A DNA stretch of 13,625 bases, taken from the NCBI GenBank assembly GCA_029884515.1, contig JAOUHR010000016.1:1-13625 (forward strand), given 5' to 3'. Shown piece after piece: positions 6,624-13,477 of the stretch; the stretch's first letter is position 1, and each line of letters opens with the position of its first letter. The position numbers and the translations under genes were made by a program. The DNA is from Gemmatimonadota bacterium (GTDB lineage: Bacteria; Gemmatimonadota; Gemmatimonadetes; Gemmatimonadales; Gemmatimonadaceae). Under the pieces are notes generated by a model. That model was not told the DNA's origin. It saw only the letters and a program-made list of their open reading frames with translations, and ran no database searches.

Positions 6624-6974
6624 GTGTCGAATCCCGAGTCGCTGGTGCCGGTGATGGAGCCCTATGCGCGCCACGTGCTGGTCTGCACGGGGGGCTTCTG
6701 TTCCACCGGGCGGAAGGGGCGCGCCCTCTACGCGCAGCTCGCCGCGCTCCTGCAGCGCGAGGAGCTCCTCTTCGGGCCGCGGCGGGTGAAGCGGTCGGAG
6801 GCGCCCTGCCTGGGCGTCTGCGGCGGCGGACCGATCGTGGCGGTCTATCCGGAGGGCGTCTGGTACGGCGGCGTCACGCCCGAGGTGCTCGAGCGGATCG
6901 TGGTGGAGCACCTGCGCGATGGCCGCGAGGTGCGCGAGGCGGTGTTCCATCGCCTCGACCCGGTGGCGGGTTAG
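6624..6974 (+). CDS. thioredoxin-like [2Fe-2S] ferredoxin, second copy
   Basis: A 116-residue paralogue of the preceding protein. ARHVLVC (15-21) aligns with EKHVFVC, and VAVYPEGVWYGGVTPE (72-87) aligns with the equivalent strand of the first copy. Cluster ligands are C21, C26, C62 and C66 (C-x4-C, 35 residues, C-x3-C), with no fifth cysteine. The CTGGFCSTG loop differs from CTTGKTC in the first copy, so the two clusters may differ in potential or partner. The start is GTG 6624, with GAGG (6612-6615) overlapping the previous stop; ATG 6654 is an alternative that would shorten it by 10 residues. It is the second gene of a two-gene unit. Function beyond electron transfer is not visible. Confidence 0.87.
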   Translation: MSNPESLVPVMEPYARHVLVCTGGFCSTGRKGRALYAQLAALLQREELLFGPRRVKRSEAPCLGVCGGGPIVAVYPEGVWYGGVTPEVLERIVVEHLRDGREVREAVFHRLDPVAG

Positions 6975-7003
6975 TTGCTGGCGTCCACGGCCCCCACTAC
7001 GAT
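6975..7003 (+). promoter_or_regulatory. sigma-70-type promoter before the 7013 gene
   Basis: TTGCTG (6975-6980), a 17-base spacer and TACGAT (6998-7003) sit directly after the ferredoxin stop. The ATG is 9 bases beyond the -10 box, so the predicted transcript starts 0-4 bases before the start codon. No ribosome site precedes that ATG, which fits a leaderless mRNA. Confidence 0.45.
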
Positions 7004-7012
7004 TCGCTCACG

Positions 7013-7330
7013 ATGACCGACGCCTTCGACGCGCGCCGGCACTTCCTCGGCGCCGCACGCAAGTACCTCCTCGACACGCCCAAGTCATCCGGCGTGGCGC
7101 CCCTCGAGCCGCCCCGGCTGACCCTCGCCGCACTGGAGAAGATCCCCATGTCCCGTTCCCGCGAACGCATCCTCGCGAACCTCGAGGAGATGTACTCCGA
7201 GGCCTTCAAGCGTGCGAAGGCCGACGACGACGACAAGCAGATGGCGACCCTCGACTTCGCCTACCGTCGCGAGCAGCTCTACCTCGAGATCCTGCTCGAC
7301 GTCCGCGACGCCGTCGAACGGCGCGCCTAG
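7013..7330 (+). CDS. uncharacterised small helical protein
   Basis: A 105-residue protein with no recognisable family. Residues 48-104 (SRERILANLEEMYSEAFKRAKADDDDKQM..LDFAYRREQLYLEILLDVRDAVERR) are strongly charged and probably form two long helices or a coiled coil. The N-terminal 45 residues are Pro- and Leu-rich. There is no signal peptide, cysteine or metal motif. Coding is supported by GC-rich third positions and by position: the gene fills the space between a promoter-like pair (6975-7003) and the amidohydrolase, 17 bases before that gene's ATG. It is probably the first gene of an operon with the amidohydrolase. Function unknown. Confidence 0.7.
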   Translation: MTDAFDARRHFLGAARKYLLDTPKSSGVAPLEPPRLTLAALEKIPMSRSRERILANLEEMYSEAFKRAKADDDDKQMATLDFAYRREQLYLEILLDVRDAVERRA

Positions 7331-7347
7331 CGCGCCGGGAGCGCGCG

Positions 7348-8961
7348 ATGCTGCGTCACCTGGCGATTGCCTCCATGGCCGTGAGCTTCGTGATCGTCAA
7401 CGCCCGCGTCTGGACGGGCGACCCCCGCCGGCCCTGGGTGGACGCCGTCGCGGTCGAGGGCGACCGCATCGCCGCCGTGGGGTCGAGCGCCGAGATCCGG
7501 AAGCTCGCTGGCGCGGCGCGGGTGATCGACGCCAAGGGCGCGATGGTGGTCCCGGGGTTCATCGACTCGCACGTGCACTTCGTGGACGGCGGGTTCCGCC
7601 TCAGCTCGGTGCAGCTGCGCGACGCGCGGACGCGCGAGGAGTTCGTCGCCCGCATCAAGGCCTTTGCGGCCACCGTGCCCAAGGGCACCTGGATCACCGG
7701 CGGCGACTGGGACCACACGAACTGGGGCGGCGAGTTGCCGGCGCGGGCGTGGATCGACTCGGTAACGCCCGACCATCCGGTGTTCGTGAACCGGCTCGAC
7801 GGCCACATGGCGCTCGCGAACGGCGCCACGCTGCGGCTGGCGGGCGTCACGCGCGCCACGGCGAACGTCGGCGGCGGGGAGATCGTGCGGGATGCGGCGG
7901 GGGAGCCCACCGGTGTCCTCAAGGACAACGCGATGGGGCTGGTGGACCGAGTGCAGCCGGCGCCGGGCGCGGAACTCACCGACCGCGCGCTCGACGCGGC
8001 GATGGCGTACGTCGCCGCGCAGGGCGTGACGGGCGTGCACAACATGGGCACCTGGGACGACTTCGCCGCCTTCCAGCGCGCGGAGCGGGCGGGACGGCTC
8101 CGGACGCGCATCTACGCAGCGGTGCCGCTCAGCAGCTGGGCGCGGCTCGCCGGTTACGTGAAGGCGAACGGTTTCGGCGATGGCTGGCTCCGCTGGGGAG
8201 GGCTCAAGGCGTTCGTGGACGGCTCGCTCGGGTCGCACACCGCCGCCTTCCTCGAGCCCTTCACCGACGCGCCGAACGACCGCGGATTCTTCGTCACCAC
8301 GAGCGAGGCGCGCTACACCGCCATCAAGGCCGCGGACGCCGAAGGGCTGCAGGTGATGGTCCACGCGATCGGCGACCGCGCCATCCGCGACCAGCTCGAC
8401 ATCTTCGCGCGCGTCGAGCGCGAGAACGGACCGCGCGACCGCCGGTTCCGCATCGAGCACGCGCAGCACGTGGCGCCGGGCGACTTCGCGCGGTTCGCCC
8501 AGTTGCACGTGATCGCGTCGATGCAGCCCTATCACGCAATCGACGATGGGCGCTGGGCCGACGCGGTGATCGGCCCCGAGCGCGCGAAGGGCACCTACGC
8601 ATTCCGGTCGATGCTGGACGCGGGGGCGACGCTGGCGTTCGGCTCGGACTGGTTCGTGGCGCCGCCGACGCCGCTCGAGGGGATCTACGCCGCAGTCACG
8701 CGCCGCACGCTCGACGACGAGCACCCCGGTGGATGGGTGCCCGGGCAGAGGATCACCGTCGAGGAGGCGTTGCGGGGGTACACGTCGGGCGCGGCGTACG
8801 CAGGGTTCGCCGAGCGGGATCGCGGTGTGCTCAAGGCCGGGATGCTCGCCGACCTGGTGATGATCGACCGCGACCTCACGCGCATCCCGCCGGAGACGAT
8901 CCGCGACGCCAAGGTGCTGCTCACGGTGGTGGGCGGCACCGTGGTGTTCGAGGCGAAGTAG
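7348..8961 (+). CDS. YtcJ-like metal-dependent amidohydrolase
   Basis: A 537-residue member of the amidohydrolase superfamily, YtcJ/AepA-like branch; substrates are mostly unknown but members hydrolyse C-N bonds of amides, including N-substituted formamides. Metal and catalytic marks are visible: PGFIDSHVHF with H75 and H77, K288 in LKAFVDGSLGSHTA (the position of the bridging Lys in this branch), H339 in VMVHAIGDRAI, H371 and H374 in RIEHAQH, and D434 in FGSDWFVAPPTPL. Short beta segments at both ends (VIVNARVW near 16, ADLVMIDRD near 501) form the composite sandwich domain. ATG 7348 has GGGAG about 6 bases upstream; ATG 7375 is a possible later start that begins at the conserved strand. No signal peptide is evident. 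It is probably co-transcribed with the 7013 gene. Confidence 0.9.
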   Translation: MLRHLAIASMAVSFVIVNARVWTGDPRRPWVDAVAVEGDRIAAVGSSAEIRKLAGAARVIDAKGAMVVPGFIDSHVHFVDGGFRLSSVQLRDARTREEFVARIKAFAATVPKGTWITGGDWDHTNWGGELPARAWIDSVTPDHPVFVNRLDGHMALANGATLRLAGVTRATANVGGGEIVRDAAGEPTGVLKDNAMGLVDRVQPAPGAELTDRALDAAMAYVAAQGVTGVHNMGTWDDFAAFQRAERAGRLRTRIYAAVPLSSWARLAGYVKANGFGDGWLRWGGLKAFVDGSLGSHTAAFLEPFTDAPNDRGFFVTTSEARYTAIKAADAEGLQVMVHAIGDRAIRDQLDIFARVERENGPRDRRFRIEHAQHVAPGDFARFAQLHVIASMQPYHAIDDGRWADAVIGPERAKGTYAFRSMLDAGATLAFGSDWFVAPPTPLEGIYAAVTRRTLDDEHPGGWVPGQRITVEEALRGYTSGAAYAGFAERDRGVLKAGMLADLVMIDRDLTRIPPETIRDAKVLLTVVGGTVVFEAK

Positions 8962-8996
8962 CGCGCCCCACCCGGGCGCGGCGTCCCGCGCGCGGG
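8962..8996. terminator. GC hairpins between amidohydrolase and E1 genes
   Basis: CGCGCCC (8962-8968) pairs with GGGCGCG (8974-8980) across a 5-base loop immediately after the amidohydrolase stop. It is followed by the 12-base palindrome CCCGCGCGCGGG (8985-8996). The convergent E1 stop lies 9 bases further. This is a probable bidirectional terminator without T-tracts. Confidence 0.55.
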
Positions 8997-9004
8997 GCGG
9001 TCGG

Positions 9005-11113
9005 TCAGAACTTCGCGATGTCCTCGTACGCCGCCACGAAGGTCGCGATCTGCGGCAGCGTCGCGTCCTCGAGCGAGGGCGCGTAGCCGACGAAGGTGTC
9101 GGTGCTCGCCACCCGCTTGACCGGCGCGTCGAGCCAGGCGAAGCAGTCGTCGGCGATGCGCGCCGCGATCTCCGCGCCGTAGCCCCACGAGAGCGAGTCC
9201 TCGTACGCCACGATCACGCGCCCGGTCTTCTTCACCGAGGTGTACACCGCCTCCTTGTCCCACGGGGAGAGCGTGCGCAGGTCGATGACCTCCACCGAGA
9301 GTCCGCGCTCCTCCTGCACCTGGTTCGCCGCCACCAGCGCGCGCTGCACTGTCGCGCCGTAGGTCACGAGCGTGATGTCCGTCCCTTCCTTGAGCACCGT
9401 CGCCTTGCCGAACGGGATCATGAAGTTCGCGCCCGGATACACGCCCTTGTTGTACGTCTGGCGGTAGAGGTGCTTGTGCTCGAGGAAGATCACCGGGTCC
9501 TCGCAGCGGATCGCGGTGCGCAGGAGGCCGTTGGCGTCGAGCGCCGAGCTCGGGCAGACGACGCGGAGCCCCGGGCAGTGCGTGAAGAGCGAGGCGCCCG
9601 TCTGCGAGTGGTAGATCGCGCCGCGGATGTAGCCGCCGTACGTGGTGCGCACCACCACCGGCGCCGCGAAATGGTTGTTCGAGCGCCAGCGCATCGTCGC
9701 GAGTTCGTCGCGGAGCTGCATGTACGCGGGCCAGATGTAATCGAAGAACTGGATCTCGACCACCGGCTTGAAGCCGCGGAGCGCCATCCCGATCGCCCGG
9801 CCGATGATGTTCGCCTCGGCGAGCGGCGAGTTGTAGACGCGCGTGCTGCCGAACTCTTTCTGCAGTCCCCACGTCACCTTGAACACGCCGCCCTTGCCCT
9901 TGACCTTGTCGAGGTTCTCCTCGCGCGAGGCGTCCGCGACGTCCTCGCCGAACATCACGATCCGCTCGTCGCGCCGCATCTCGTCCTTCATGCAGGCGTT
10001 GAGCAGGTCCACCATCGTGGTCGGTTGGCCCGACGACTGTGGATCGTCCTCGGTGTCGAATTGCTCGCTCGTCGGGTCCACGTCGGGCGAGTAGACGGCC
10101 CAAGGCACCGTCGAGGGATCAGGCTGCGGCTGCTCGAGGGCGTCGTCCGTGGCGGCGAGCACCTCGGCGTCCACCTCCTCGAGCATCTTCGCGAGCTCGG
10201 CGTCCGTGGCATGGCCCTCCTCGACGAGCCACTGCGGGAACGTCGTCAGCGGGTCGCGGGCCGCGTCGGCCGCGCGCTCGGCGTCCGGGCGGTACATCAC
10301 CTCGTCGTCCGAGAGCGAGTGCGAATAGGGGCGGATCACCTTCGCGTGCACCAGCGCCGGACCTTTCCGCTCCCGCGCGTAGGCGACGGCCTTCTGCATC
10401 ACTTCATAGGACGCGAGCAAGTCGCACCCGTCCACCTCCTGGATGAAGAGGCCGGGGAAGCCGGTCACGAGCTTGGAGATCGAGCCGCCGGCCGTGTTCA
10501 CCTCCACCGGCACCGAGATCGCGTAGCCGTTGTCCTCGACGAGGTAGACCACCGGCAGCTTGAGGTTGGACGCCGAGTTGAGTGACTCCCAGAACTCGCC
10601 TTCCGACGTGGTGCCGTCGCCGGTGGAGACGAAAACCACCTCATCCTTGCCGAACCCCTCGGTGATGCCGAGCAGCTTGGCGCGCAGCGACGCTTCGGCC
10701 GAGCCGCAGGCCTGCAGGAACTGGGTTCCGGTCGGCGAAGAGGTTGAGACGATGTTGAGTCTCTTGTGCCCCCAGTGCGACGGCATCTGCCGGCCGCCCG
10801 AGTTGGGGTCGATGGCCGCGCCCACCGCCGAGTAGAGCATCTCGGCCGGCGTCATCCCGAGCTGCAGGCAGAGCGCGCGGTCGCGGTAGTACATGTAGAA
10901 CCAGTCGTACGACGGCTTGAGCACCATGCCCGCCGCGGTGAGCACCGCCTCGTGTCCGGCCCCGGAGATCTGGAAGAAGATCTTGTTCTGGCGCTTGAGC
11001 TGGATCTCCTTGTCGTCCAGGCGGCGCGAGAGGAGCATCGTGCGATACGCCGCGACGAGCTGGTCCTTGGAGAGGCCGTGGGTCGAGCGGCGGGCCTTGG
11101 CGGATGTGGCCAT
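9005..11113 (-). CDS. fused 2-oxoacid dehydrogenase E1 (alpha and beta subunits in one chain)
   Basis: A 702-residue thiamine-diphosphate enzyme that decarboxylates a 2-oxoacid and passes the acyl group to the lipoyl arm of E2, most like branched-chain 2-oxoacid or pyruvate dehydrogenase. Residues 1-330 match E1 alpha: the TPP/Mg motif [19 protein letters not shown] (165-183) ending at EDN (193-195), and a [11 protein letters not shown] loop (265-275). A linker rich in Pro, Asp and Gln (about 327-364) leads into E1 beta (365-702), with [11 protein letters not shown] (E433 the likely TPP-activating Glu), the active-site region [11 protein letters not shown] (500-510) and the C-terminal domain from about 577. 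Natural fusion of the two subunits is known in several phyla. No Shine-Dalgarno site precedes ATG 11113; TAACTT (11170-11165) is a possible -10. E2 and E3 are not in the window. Confidence 0.93.
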   Translation of the reverse strand: MATSAKARRSTHGLSKDQLVAAYRTMLLSRRLDDKEIQLKRQNKIFFQISGAGHEAVLTAAGMVLKPSYDWFYMYYRDRALCLQLGMTPAEMLYSAVGAAIDPNSGGRQMPSHWGHKRLNIVSTSSPTGTQFLQACGSAEASLRAKLLGITEGFGKDEVVFVSTGDGTTSEGEFWESLNSASNLKLPVVYLVEDNGYAISVPVEVNTAGGSISKLVTGFPGLFIQEVDGCDLLASYEVMQKAVAYARERKGPALVHAKVIRPYSHSLSDDEVMYRPDAERAADAARDPLTTFPQWLVEEGHATDAELAKMLEEVDAEVLAATDDALEQPQPDPSTVPWAVYSPDVDPTSEQFDTEDDPQSSGQPTTMVDLLNACMKDEMRRDERIVMFGEDVADASREENLDKVKGKGGVFKVTWGLQKEFGSTRVYNSPLAEANIIGRAIGMALRGFKPVVEIQFFDYIWPAYMQLRDELATMRWRSNNHFAAPVVVRTTYGGYIRGAIYHSQTGASLFTHCPGLRVVCPSSALDANGLLRTAIRCEDPVIFLEHKHLYRQTYNKGVYPGANFMIPFGKATVLKEGTDITLVTYGATVQRALVAANQVQEERGLSVEVIDLRTLSPWDKEAVYTSVKKTGRVIVAYEDSLSWGYGAEIAARIADDCFAWLDAPVKRVASTDTFVGYAPSLEDATLPQIATFVAAYEDIAKF

Positions 11114-11180
11114 GGGCGGGCGGGGCTTGGGGACTCGGGGGCGCGGGAGGCCCGGAACGTCGGAAAGTTAGCATGAACCG

Positions 11181-11227
11181 CAGAGGTGAGGTGTGAGATG
11201 GGAGGAGGATGCCCGTGCGGGCGGCCT
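11181..11227. repeat. intergenic repeat, copy A (GAGGTGAGGTGTGAGATGGGAG type with GCCCGTGCGGGC hairpin)
   Basis: A purine-rich run of short GAGGTG/GAGATG units leads into GCCCGTGCGGGCGGCCT (11211-11227). Those last 17 bases are identical to 13556-13572, and both are preceded by GAGGAGG. The small hairpin GCCCG-TG-CGGGC sits inside. It lies in the 235-base divergent gap between the E1 and NlpE-like genes, which otherwise holds only candidate promoter boxes. Confidence 0.6.
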
Positions 11228-11315
11228 TCGCGGATCGCGTGCTGGGTCGTACGCTTCCGCGCCCGGTTGCGCACTCGGCGCGCCGCTTCCCGCTCGCATG
11301 CCCGGCGGTTCGCGT

Positions 11316-11321
11316 TACCTT
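11316..11321 (+). promoter_or_regulatory. candidate -10 box for the NlpE-like gene
   Basis: TACCTT lies 27 bases before ATG 11349, leaving room for the AGGA ribosome site at 11337-11340. No clear -35 is seen at normal spacing, so support is weak. Confidence 0.25.
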
Positions 11322-11348
11322 GGCCATGTCCCCGTCAGGATCGATGCC

Positions 11349-11801
11349 ATGCGACAGTCGCGCTCCCAGTCTCGCCCTTCCCGCCCACGCACCTTCCGTG
11401 CGCTCGCGCTCTGCGCCTTCGCCTTCGCGTGCGGCGGTGCGACGAAGGACGCGGCCGATGCGGCCTTGGCGTCGCCGACGCGCTACACGGGGGTGCTCGG
11501 GTGCATCGACTGCGCCGGCATCCTCACGCGCGTCTCGCTCTTCAAGGGCGACTCGTTCCTGCTCGAGGAGACGTATCGCGGAACGCGGGACGGGGATCGC
11601 ACGTACCGTTCGACCGGCAAATGGGCCTCGCTCGCCGATGCGACCGATCCCGCTGGTCCGCGCATGCTGATGCTCTCGCCCGCACGCGCCGGCGAGACGC
11701 GCCGCTTCCGCGTGCTGGGCGACACGGCGCTCCGGCAGCTCGATCGCCTGGGCCGCGAGGTCCGCTCGGAGAGGAACACGCTGCTCACGCGCGAGCCCTG
11801 A
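11349..11801 (+). CDS. NlpE N-terminal domain lipoprotein
   Basis: A 150-residue lipoprotein. Residues 1-28 are a basic then hydrophobic signal peptide (FRALALCAFAFAC) with C28 as the lipidation site. The mature part matches the N-terminal domain of E. coli NlpE: YTGVLGCIDCAGILTRVSL (46-64), with the CxxC pair at C52 and C55, then a small beta-barrel containing YRSTGKWASL (86-95) and RVLGDTALRQLDRLGREV (121-138). NlpE senses envelope, surface-adhesion and copper stress and signals to Cpx. The C-terminal OB domain of NlpE is absent here, which is common outside enterobacteria. ATG 11349 has AGGA 8 bases upstream. It diverges from E1, and no two-component system is nearby. Copper binding or redox sensing by the CxxC pair is inference. 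Confidence 0.85.
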   Translation: MRQSRSQSRPSRPRTFRALALCAFAFACGGATKDAADAALASPTRYTGVLGCIDCAGILTRVSLFKGDSFLLEETYRGTRDGDRTYRSTGKWASLADATDPAGPRMLMLSPARAGETRRFRVLGDTALRQLDRLGREVRSERNTLLTREP

Positions 11802-11814
11802 GCGGGTTCCGCCT

Positions 11815-11838
11815 GGGGAGTCCGGAGGGGAGTCCGGA
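11815..11838. repeat. 12-base tandem duplication
   Basis: GGGGAGTCCGGA occurs twice in direct succession (11815-11826 and 11827-11838), 14 bases after the NlpE-like stop. Each copy contains the palindrome TCCGGA. It is probably a slippage duplication. Confidence 0.7.
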
Positions 11839-12073
11839 GCCGGCCACGGCGTGCCAGGCAGCACATCACAAATAGTCGGCTTTCCAGAGACGCCTTGCGC
11901 GCAATCACGTGACGCGGCACTCATACGCGCGTCAATTCTCTCGAAGGGCGGCGCGATCGGAATCGCCGCCCACCATGGGAGGCCTGTGACCGGCACGTAC
12001 GGACAGCCACTACCGCCCCGCATCCTCCAGTCGCTGACGGCGACTGCGGTCTGGCGCCTCCTCCTCATCGACC

Positions 12074-12127
12074 ACACCCCGCTCGGGCACCTCGCCCCGC
12101 AGCGGGGTGTCGTCATTTCCGGCGAGG
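12074..12127 (+). promoter_or_regulatory. possible H-type RNA pseudoknot covering the HNH ribosome binding site
   Basis: Stem 1 is ACACCCCGCT (12074-12083) with AGCGGGGTGT (12101-12110). Its loop holds CCTCGCC (12090-12096), which is exactly complementary to GGCGAGG (12121-12127), the segment containing the HNH gene's GAGG ribosome site. Loops of 6, 4 and 10 bases allow both stems together as a pseudoknot. A competing local hairpin, CCCCGC-A-GCGGGG (12095-12107), would break stem 1. This is prediction by eye only. Confidence 0.35.
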
Positions 12128-12131
12128 CTCG

Positions 12132-12536
12132 ATGTCATTTCGGTGCGTCCACCACGTCGCTCTCGCCCGCGCCCCGCGCGGGCTATCCCGCCACGCTCGC
12201 CGCCTGCAGCACCAGCAGCACAAGCGCCAGGTCAAGCGCGCGACCTTTCGGGATTGTGGACGTCGTTGCGTCTATTGCGGATCCGCCCTCGGACTCGCGA
12301 ACGCCACCCTGGATCACGTGATCCCGCTCTCGCGCGGCGGGAGCCACCTGCCGGGCAACCTCGTCGCCGCGTGCCAGCCGTGCAATCAGATGAAGGGCGC
12401 GCTCCTCCCCACGGAGTTCTTCGCGCGCTACCCGGTGGCCGGCCAGAACTTCATGCGGTTCGCGCGTGCCGTGCACCGGCAGCTGAAGCGCGGCGCGCGG
12501 CGGGCGGTGTCGCTGGCGTACGCGCAGGCGGCGTAA
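12132..12536 (+). CDS. small HNH endonuclease-like protein
   Basis: A 134-residue protein with a complete HNH zinc-finger nuclease domain (about 35-100). C46-x2-C49 (RCVYCG) and C81-x2-C84 (CQPCN) form the structural zinc site; D61-H62 (TLDHVIPLSRGG) and N76 (GNLVAACQ) supply the metal and catalytic positions. Residues 21-40 are very basic (HARRLQHQQHKRQVKRATFR) and could bind nucleic acid. It has no RuvC, methylase or intein part, so it is a stand-alone HNH of the type often seen on chromosomes with unknown role (DNA repair, restriction or phage remnant). The ATG has GAGG only 4 bases upstream, and the first ~25 residues are not family-like, so the true start may be later. Its last 86 bases overlap the opposing Ada-like gene. 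Confidence 0.8.
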   Translation: MSFRCVHHVALARAPRGLSRHARRLQHQQHKRQVKRATFRDCGRRCVYCGSALGLANATLDHVIPLSRGGSHLPGNLVAACQPCNQMKGALLPTEFFARYPVAGQNFMRFARAVHRQLKRGARRAVSLAYAQAA

Positions 12537-13473
12537 CGACGGGTGGGAGGTGTGAGGAGGGAAGTGTGCGGCTACTGTGCTCGCGGCCTCCCACCCTGTC
12601 CCCGGATCGGCCACCGCATTCGAGCGCGAGCATCACGCGCTTGCGGTCCGGTCCCCAGGCGTACCCGCCCAGTTCGCCCGTGGAGCGGATCACGCGATGG
12701 CAGGGGATGAGGTAGCTCACCGGATTGCTCCCCACCGCGGTGCCCACCGCCCGCGATGCCATTGGGTTGCCGACGCGGGTCGCGAGGTCGCCGTACGTCG
12801 TGACCGCACCCGGCGGGATCTCGAGCAGTGCGCGCCACACCTTCAGCTGGAAGTTCGTGCCCTTCACGTGCAGCGCGAGCGCCGGCCGCCCTGCGGCGCC
12901 CGGGGGCGGGAACGCCTTCGCCGCCGATTCGCGTGTGGCATCCTGGTCAGCCTTCAGTTCCGCCTCCGACCACTCCTTCCGCAGGCGCTCGAGCGCCTCG
13001 CGTCGCGAGACCGGATGCACGAAGGCCAGATGGCAGATGCCGCGCGACGTCACCCCGATCAGGCACTCGCCGAAGGGCGTGGGATGGAATCCGTACTGCA
13101 CGGTGACGCCCGCGCCCGCGCGCTGCACCTCGCCCGGCGTGGCCGCCTCGGCGTTCACCAGCAGGTCATGCAGCCGCCCAGGACCCGACAGTCCCGCTTC
13201 ATAGCTCGCGTCGAGCACCGGCCGCCCCTCGCGCAGCAACCGCTTCACGACCTCGGCCGTGCGATGCTGCAGGAACCGCTTGGGGCTGATCCCCGCCCAG
13301 CGCGTGAAGAGCTTCTGGAAGTGCGTCTCGCTGAGCCCCACATGCGCGGCGGCCTCCGCGAGGCTTGGCGCAGCTGCCCGCTCACGGTCGAGGAAGCGGA
13401 TCGCCTTCTCGATGCGGGCGTAGTCCTGGGTGAGGTCAGTGGCTGGCACGGCTGGCTCCGGGTCGGGTGACAC
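12451..13473 (-). CDS. Ada-like protein: AraC-type regulator fused to methylated-DNA-[protein]-cysteine methyltransferase
   Basis: A 340-residue protein. An AraC-type DNA-binding domain with two helix-turn-helices (about 15-110; SLAEAAAHVGLSETHFQKLF at 37-56) is followed by an O6-methylguanine-DNA methyltransferase domain (about 125-287). The suicide cysteine is C258 in PCHRVI (257-262), with the HTH segment GNPMASRAVGTAVGSNP (235-251) that enters DNA. The N-terminal Ada zinc/phosphotriester domain is absent, so it repairs O6-alkylguanine and may regulate genes, but cannot use the classic AdaA methyl sensor. The family normally ends near RKRVMLALE (278-286); here about 54 extra Pro/Ala/Arg-rich residues follow and overlap the HNH gene. 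The start is GTG 13473 beside a good -10 box; the frame's ATG at 13620 lies in repeat sequence. Confidence 0.87.
   Translation of the reverse strand: MSPDPEPAVPATDLTQDYARIEKAIRFLDRERAAAPSLAEAAAHVGLSETHFQKLFTRWAGISPKRFLQHRTAEVVKRLLREGRPVLDASYEAGLSGPGRLHDLLVNAEAATPGEVQRAGAGVTVQYGFHPTPFGECLIGVTSRGICHLAFVHPVSRREALERLRKEWSEAELKADQDATRESAAKAFPPPGAAGRPALALHVKGTNFQLKVWRALLEIPPGAVTTYGDLATRVGNPMASRAVGTAVGSNPVSYLIPCHRVIRSTGELGGYAWGPDRKRVMLALECGGRSGDRVGGREHSSRTLPSSHLPPVVTPPARTPATPPAARRASAAGARHARTA
12541..12596. terminator. 10-bp stem with a 36-base loop between HNH and the Ada core
   Basis: GGGTGGGAGG (12541-12550) is exactly complementary to CCTCCCACCC (12587-12596). The left arm begins 4 bases after the HNH stop. 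The loop contains a GTGTGAGGAGG run related to the intergenic repeat. It may act as an HNH terminator, but it lies inside the Ada-like reading frame's tail on the other strand. Confidence 0.4.
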
Positions 13474-13477
13474 GCGG

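Larger units (their letters stand above)
11802..12131. other. 330-base gene-free region with a series of hairpins
   Basis: No convincing gene is seen. A weak frame on + (11851-12321) starts with GTG, has no family resemblance and ends inside the HNH gene. Structure is plentiful: a 12-base tandem duplication (11815-11838); GGGCGGCG/CGCCGCCC with a 10-base loop (11946-11971); CAGTCGC/GCGACTG with a 5-base loop (12028-12046); and a 10-bp stem at 12074-12110 next to the HNH start. The AT-richer patch 11868-11885 may hold a promoter. It could be a long structured 5' leader of the HNH gene, a small RNA, or the remains of a gene. Confidence 0.5.

Noticed and set aside
7327..8724. 465-codon open frame on - opposite the amidohydrolase
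   Set aside because: It is a mirror of the amidohydrolase gene, whose metal ligands are all intact on +.
9470..10585. 371-codon open frame on + opposite the E1 gene
   Set aside because: It is antisense to well-conserved E1 motifs; long mirror frames are expected in ~70% GC DNA. Its protein is rich in R, H, V, L and D with no family.
10641..12116. 491-codon open frame on - spanning the E1 N-terminus, the intergenic gap and the NlpE region
   Set aside because: It runs out of frame through E1 and antisense through a recognisable lipoprotein gene; the composition is low-complexity.
11851..12321. 156-codon + frame starting with GTG before the HNH gene
   Set aside because: No ribosome site or family resemblance; it continues out of frame into the HNH domain, which is clearly coded in another frame.
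11802..12536. HEARO/IscB-type RNA-guided nuclease locus
   Set aside because: The HNH protein is only 134 residues and has no RuvC, bridge helix or PLMP segment, and no transposon ends were seen.
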